Shown one piece after another: positions 58,338-64,000 of a DNA stretch of 64,000 nucleotides (positions are counted from its first letter, which is position 1; each line of letters begins with the position of its first letter). The notes beneath the pieces are model-generated. The model had not been told where the DNA came from and ran no database searches. It saw only the letters and a program-made list of their open reading frames with translations. Position numbers and translations under genes: made by a program. The DNA lies in the NCBI GenBank assembly GCA_025506515.1, contig CM046442.1, positions 16,281,187 through 16,345,186 of the forward strand, given 5' to 3'. This DNA is from Flaveria trinervia. Its lineage: Eukaryota; Streptophyta; Magnoliopsida; Asterales; Asteraceae.

Positions 58338-61158
58338 ATGGAGGATCAATATTTGAGCTTTCATCTCAGGAAGGGATTCTAGGATTCAAAATTTGTTGCT
58401 TCTAGAAAATGAAGTGGGAAATCATAACAAGCCCCCTAAGCTAATAACATTAGATGATTATCCACAATGGAAGCAAAGGTTTGAGATTTACTTAAATGGA
58501 GTAGATCCCAATCTGTGGGAGTCGATAGAGACAGGATATAGCATGCCTGTAGGTGCAGATGGAGTCAAACTTACCCTAGGCGGTATGACTGACGGCCAAA
58601 AGGTAAAGTACAATGCATAGAAGAAAGTATATGCATTGCTAACTCCTTTAATTCCTAAGGAAATCTTCCATCAATTTTTTGAGAACAAGCAAGCTAAGAA
58701 GCTGTGGGATGCATTGGAAAAGAGGTATGAAGGAAATGCATAGTTAAAAGCTCTAAAGGCTAAAGCATTGATGAAGGAGTTTGACAACTTCTCGTCAATG
58801 GGAAAAGAGAGCATGGATGATGTCATTGATCGGTTCTACCACTTGATGAGTGAGCTGCACACTCATGGAGTCACCACATCTATGAAAGAGAAAGTTTCAA
58901 ACTTTGCAGATGGACTGGTAGAGAAGTGGGTTTCTTTTGTTTCCAACCTAAGATAGAATGATATGCTGGTGAAGTTAGATATCAACGACTTCATTTTGAA
59001 ACTGAGAGAGGAAGAGTTGAGGATAAAGTACAGGGCCTAAAAGTCATCATATGATCAGAATCTGGCATTGTACAACTCAACTCCACAAGCCAAAATGTCT
59101 GGAGCGCCACTTCAAACGACATTTGTGTCAAGTTCAGCTGGTTTATCTCAAGCTATCACTTCAGGATTTGACATGTCAGGGTCGTCTTGTACCCAATACA
59201 TAGCACCTGAAGCCAATGCTACAAAACTAAAGACCGAGAATCTCAGGAATGTGACAGTGGAGGTAGCAAAGGAACACATGGATCTCTTAGCAGTAGACGT
59301 TCACTCTTATGATGGCCTAGTTGCTGGGAAGATTGGGAACTGTCATCTGGCAGATGAGGACTACGAGCAGGTAGACGGGACAGAGCTGGAGAGAATGGAC
59401 ATCATGTGGGCCTTAGCAAGTGCGGTTTGGAGAGCTAAGAAGTTTGTCAAGAAGACCGGACAGAACTTGATTGCTACTAAGGATACAACTTTTTGTTTTG
59501 ACAAGACCAAAGTTACCTGCTTCAACTGTGGGGAAAGGGGCACTTCAAACATGAATGTGTGAAGCCCAAGAAGACAGGAAATGGGAATCCATTCTCATCT
59601 TTCACTCGTCAGGATAAACCCACAAGAAGTCCTACTTCGTCGAGCAAGGATCCTAAAGCCTTGACTGCTTACGATAATGAAGGACAAGATTGGAGCTTTC
59701 GGTTTGTGTCTCCGGGAGAATCCAACATTGCTAGTATTAAGGATCTAGATGACGACTCAACAAGCGAAGGAGATATTGCAGTAGAACTCGCGATGTCAAA
59801 TATTGAAGAAACTGCAACTGTGGTTAATCACCAAACTAAGGAAAGGACAAGTTCAACAAGTTAAGAATCACCAGTACCAGAAAAGTCAGACTTTGCTTTG
59901 ATGGTTGATTCAACCGCAACCTCTCAGGTAAGTTCCACTACTCAACTTTTCAATAATCATGCTTGTTCTGATTGTAATAAATTTAGTGAAAGTATTGATT
60001 TGAAATTTTCTAGGTTATTAGATCATAATCATAGCTTGGTAAAGGACTTGCAACTGTGCACAGAAGCAAATAGAGTTTTAAAACAAAATGAGCACAGTTA
60101 TAAAGAAAAGATAGAACTTTTGAATAAACAACTTAGGGAAACTGAAGTTGTAGCTTTTAACCAAGCTAATGACATTAAGTTCTATCTAAACTCCCTAGAA
60201 GACACTAAGAAACAAAAAGCAGTTTTGGAAGTAGAAGTAAACTCATTAAAACAAAAACTACATAGTTGGACAAGTTCTTCTCATATTGTCCAAAACTTAG
60301 TGAGAGAACGCAACAATGGGGAGGGTTTGGGATATAAAGTGGTTTCACCACCACATAAGACCTTGATGAATGCCAAAAGTAAACCAATAAATAATACCCA
60401 ATTGGATCATGTGGTGTCCACTCCTCTTGTAAGTGATCTAGATTCCACATGTAAACCAATGAATCTGGCACTAAACAAAAGGATGCCACTTTAAAATCAA
60501 AAGGTAAAATGCCTTGTGTTAATCTGGATGCATAATTTGAAAAGGTTAATATAAAGTCTGGTTCAACCAAGTTTAATTCTGAACCTAAACAGACCAAACA
60601 TGTTAACCAATCACGCGTATCATGTCTAAGTCCAGGTAAACAAAAGAGTAAAGATGTTAATAACGTTCAAACAATTAATTTTGTTAAACAAGTTAAACCA
60701 TTAAAACAGGAAGTGACTAAGCCCAAACTGAATAAAGTCCCATGTGGGTCACAGACTTCTCCACAGAAACAGTTACACCAACATATCAATAGTAGATCTT
60801 GCTACAACTGTGCAAAGTATGGTCACATCGCGTCTTATTGTCCTTATTCTCAGACACCAAAGAAAAAGGTTGAAATTTATGACACTAAAGTGAACTCTTC
60901 CAAAAGAAGCTCCATGACTCCACCAAAAAGAATTAGTGAACCTAAGTTCAACCCATCAGCCAGTCATCTATTTATCACAAACAGGCCTTACATAAAACTG
61001 GTTTATGAAAAGAAAAATCCATCCCTGGATCTGATAATGAGAACAAGATGATGCAGGATCTTCCCTCACCCTCTAATGGACAATGGGTGGAATTTATGAT
61101 GTGTGATGCCTCTGGGACACCCAAGCCGGTCAAGGCTTAGGTCCCTAACCTTAACTAA
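58338..61158 (+). pseudogene. gag: Element D gag with two CCHC knuckles and coiled coil, degraded
   Basis: The start is the ATG at 58338 (Met-Glu-Asp-Gln), followed by a frameshift before 58393. The capsid domain (LDDYPQWKQRFEIY, GYSMPVGADGVKLTL, VIDRFYHLMSELHTHG) is crossed by TAG/TAA codons at about 58618, 58741, 58954 and 59038. The first knuckle (CFNCGE, about 59518) is broken by a deletion near 59535-59545. An acidic part and a coiled coil (59990-60270) follow. The second knuckle CYNCAKYGHIASYC is intact at 60801-60842. The frame closes near 61156 at Asn-TAA, after one TAG at 61138. Confidence 0.88.
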
Positions 61159-61179
61159 TGTTTTCAATTGAATGTATAG

Positions 61180-64000
61180 GGTGTTCGCTATAGTGCTGAA
61201 ACAAACACTTGGATTGTAGATAGAGGAGCATCCACGCACATGACTGGGAACCGGGCACTCTTGTCAAACGTCAAACAAATCAAAGGAGGTCATGTTTCAT
61301 TTGCTGGAAACAAAGGAGGGTACATCACAGGGCAAGGCAAGGTAGGGAATCAGAAAGTGAAGTTTGACAAGGTAAACTATGTTCAACAACTTCAAAATAA
61401 CTTGCTTTCGGTTTCCCAAATATGTGACAAGGGATTTAAGGTAGTCTTCGACAATAAGAAGTGCTATGTCCTGAAAAAGGATTATGTGATTCCGGATGAC
61501 CAAGTCTTAATGTCAGCCTTAAGATATAATGACCTTTACGTCTTGGATCTATCAAAGGCCTCTACAACGGATCATCAAGTTCAGTGTTTCTTGTCAAAAG
61601 CTACTGAGAAGGATTCTATCTCCTGGCACAGGAGAATGGGGCACATCAATCCACGGAAGAAGAGCCACTTGATCCAAAATGATCTAGTGTGAGGAGTAAA
61701 TGTCAAAAACTTCCAACTCCCAGATTTTTGTGTTGCCTGCAAGAAAATAAAACAAACTAAGAAGTCTCAAAAGTCAAAGAAAGTTAATTCCATAGAACTG
61801 CCTCTTGAGCTTCTTCAGATGGATCTATTTGGTCCAGTCAGTACAAGAAGCATCACAGGCGACTTGTATTGCTATGTAGTTACAGATGACTAACCAAGAT
61901 TTTCTTGGGTGCTACTTTTGAAATCAAAATCAGAAACATTTGAGTCATTCAAAGAGTTAGTAACTACACTGGAATCTCTCTACAAGCTAAAGGTTAGACA
62001 GGTCCGCTCAAACAACGGAACAGAGTTCAAGAACCAATGGATGGAGGCATTCTGCAAAGAAAAGGGAATTGTACATCAGTTCATATCTACCTACACACCA
62101 CAGATGAACGGGGTTGCTGAAAGGAAAAACAGAAGCTTGATAGATACTGCCAGGACGATGTTAGCAGACTCAAAACTGCCTATCCAATTCCGGAATGAGG
62201 CAGTGGCAAATCCGTGTTACACCTTGAATCGAGTCTTGGTGGTTAAACGACATGGAAAAACATGTTACGAGCTACTACAACGACGTAAACCTAATCTGGA
62301 GGACCTCGAACCGTTTGGAGCACCATGTACATTATTGAAGAAAACTCAGGAAGGTAAGTTCAGCGAGAAGGCTGAAGAGGGAATATTTCTAGGATACAAC
62401 ATACCGACTAAAAGAGTTTACAACAACTCAACATGTCAGGTAGAAGTGTGGTGTAATGTGGACGTTCAGAGATACACCACTCCTCCTGCTGGAAAAGGAC
62501 CCGCATTCTTTTTTGACTATGATGGATTCTTTAAGTCCTTCAACATTCCTCTCTCCACTTCTGACGATAAGTTAGCATCCAAAATGATGTATGATGTCGT
62601 AAACACACCAGCACAAGACTCAACATCATCTGGCTCACAAGGTGAATCACATAATCATTTAGGGGGAGCACTCGAGGTTAGTGACTCTTCCTCTGAGGAT
62701 GAAGCTATGGAGAATAATCAGAACGATCAGGAGGAACAGGTTCCTACTTCTGCAAGTCCACAAGCATCTGACGTTGATGCCTTTGAGTCTTCGGAACCTC
62801 ACACTCCTACTGCCTCAGATACGGAACCAAACATTCATAATCTTGATTCTGAGGTAGTTGTTCCCACCACTCCTGGATCAAGTCTAAATGTCTACCATCC
62901 TTTGGACAATGTCATTGGGGATGTCAGATCAGGAGTTCAGACAAGATCACAGCTGTATTCCGCTGATTATGCCTCGGTAATGGAAAAAGGGTATCTTCAC
63001 GATGGTGCATACCGTTGTTTTGTGTCTCAGTTTGAGCCAAAATACGTCAGTGTAGCCCTAAATGATGAGGCATGGGTGAGTGCCATGCAAGAAGAACTTC
63101 TTCAGTTCAAGAAGTTAGGTGTATGGACACTGGTAGATAGACCTAAAGGTGTTATGGTCATTGGCACCGAGTGGGTATTGAAATGTAAGAAAGATGACCA
63201 AGGAGTCATAATCAGGAACAAAACTCGACTTGTAGTTCAAGTATTTCAAAAAGTCGAGGGAATTGATTACAATGAAGTATTTGCACCTGTGGCGAGAATG
63301 GAAGCCATCCGTATCTTCCTAGCCTATGCCTCTTACATGAAGATTAAAGACTATCAACCGGATGTAAAGAGTGCATTTCTTCATGGTGAAATCCGGGAAA
63401 TAGTGTATGTCAGTCAACCCGAAGGATTTGAGGATCCATATCATCAGGACAGATTTTACAAACTGGATAAGGCTCTCTACGGGCTTCATCAAGCCCCGAG
63501 AGCTTGGTAAGAAAAACTCTTAACTCACCTTGTGAAACACGGATTTCGCAGAGGTGTAATTAACTGTACACTGTTCATCAAAGAAAAAGATGGTGTTTTG
63601 CTGCTTGTTCAGATTTATGTTGATGACATAATCTTCGGTTCCAAGAACGAAGACTTATGTAAAGAATTTGAAGTAGTAGTGAAGGCAGAATTTGAAATGA
63701 GTGCCATGGGAGAAATGAAGTTGTTTCTCGGGTTATAGGTGGATCAAACACCAAATTGGATATTTCTACATCAGACCAAGTATGTAGGGGATATTCTCAG
63801 TCGGTTCGACATGGATAATGCTACCGCGACTGGGACTCCACTTGCTACAAACCATGATGTAGCACTCGACGAGAATGGTGATCTGGTTGATGCCACCATG
63901 TACCGAGGAATGATTGGATCCCTCATGTACCTCACTGCCTCAAGACCTAATATCATGTACGCGACATGTCTTTGTTCAAGATATCAGGCGTAACCCAAAG
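61180..64000 (+). pseudogene. pol: Element D pol: protease, integrase, RT, start of RNase H
   Basis: The protease motif reads TWIVDRGASTHMTG (61209-61250), with Arg for the Ser of Asp-Ser-Gly, so the enzyme should be dead. The HHCC region (SWHRRMGHINPRKK, about 61620) is followed by integrase: VVTDD with a stop at 61891, RSNNGTEF (about 62008-62031, second catalytic Asp changed to Asn) and NGVAERKNR (62107). A 533-codon open frame (61909-63510) covers integrase to RT. RT has ARMEAIRIFLAYAS, KALYGLHQAPRAW with a stop at 63508, and YVDDIIFGS (63619-63645). Another stop lies at 63736. RNase H motifs begin at the right edge. Confidence 0.93.

Larger units (their letters stand above)
57109..64000 (+). 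mobile_element. Element D: Ty1/copia (Sirevirus-like), 5' part, relative of C
   Basis: It opens with a 748-base LTR, PBS, leader with motif array, gag and pol, and leaves the window in RNase H. It is the plus-strand relative of C, with long stretches of shared protein. Several in-frame stops are TAG or TAA at places where C has CAG, CAA or TGG, the pattern left by C-to-T change in methylated DNA. Confidence 0.92.

Overview
The window is plant nuclear DNA made almost entirely of transposable elements, several inserted inside one another. I found no convincing host gene, rRNA or tRNA. Evidence for a plant genome: Ty1/copia and Ty3/gypsy LTR retrotransposons primed by plant-type initiator-Met tRNA sites, an Athila-like gypsy element, a MULE transposase with a SWIM finger, and a BED-finger hAT fragment. 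The large third ORF behind pol in the copia elements resembles proteins I recall as very common in Asteraceae genomes (often labelled 'synaptobrevin/longin-like'). That makes a composite such as lettuce, tansy or a relative plausible, but this is inference from memory.

Layout. (1) 1-28121: a three-level nest. A minus-strand Tekay/Del-like gypsy element (G1; protease start and gag at 1-1485, PBS at 1821-1832) has an LTR at 1836-28121. That LTR is split by copia element A (minus strand, 1980-26164). A is split by copia element B of the same family (plus strand, 8611-20676), flanked by a perfect CCTAG duplication. A and B are each about 12.1 kb. (2) 28122-30510: AT-rich, probably an old LTR remnant, ending in an ATT/TTG microsatellite. 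(3) 30511-44350: copia element C (minus strand, about 13.8 kb), from a second, related lineage. (4) 44351-47600: a degraded MULE with its transposase on the plus strand and a GRF-zinc-finger/membrane gene on the minus strand. (5) 47610-49230: nothing recognisable except a small tandem repeat; then a hAT fragment at 49231-49568. (6) 49569-57108: an Athila-like gypsy element on the minus strand. Its right LTR is interrupted by (7) copia element D (plus strand, 57109 to the window end), a relative of C.

The copia elements share one plan: LTR, PBS, a long gag with two CCHC knuckles around a coiled coil, a stop, protease-integrase-RT-RNase H, a motif-rich spacer with its own TATA box, a third ORF of about 3.3 kb, PPT, LTR. 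This fits the Sirevirus branch. The most notable observation is that the spacer before the third ORF repeats the layout of the LTR promoter: the same degenerate motif array, then a TATA box, in A, B and C. This suggests the third ORF has its own promoter. Two motif families exist: a CAGTAGTT/CTTCAG type in A and B, and a TCGCACGACTGA/ATGCGAATGA type in C and D. The second type also fills part of the LTR of the unrelated gypsy element G1.

All coding regions carry stops, frameshifts or lost catalytic residues. No element here looks autonomous. B is the least damaged and, by position, younger than A; A is younger than G1; D is younger than the Athila element.
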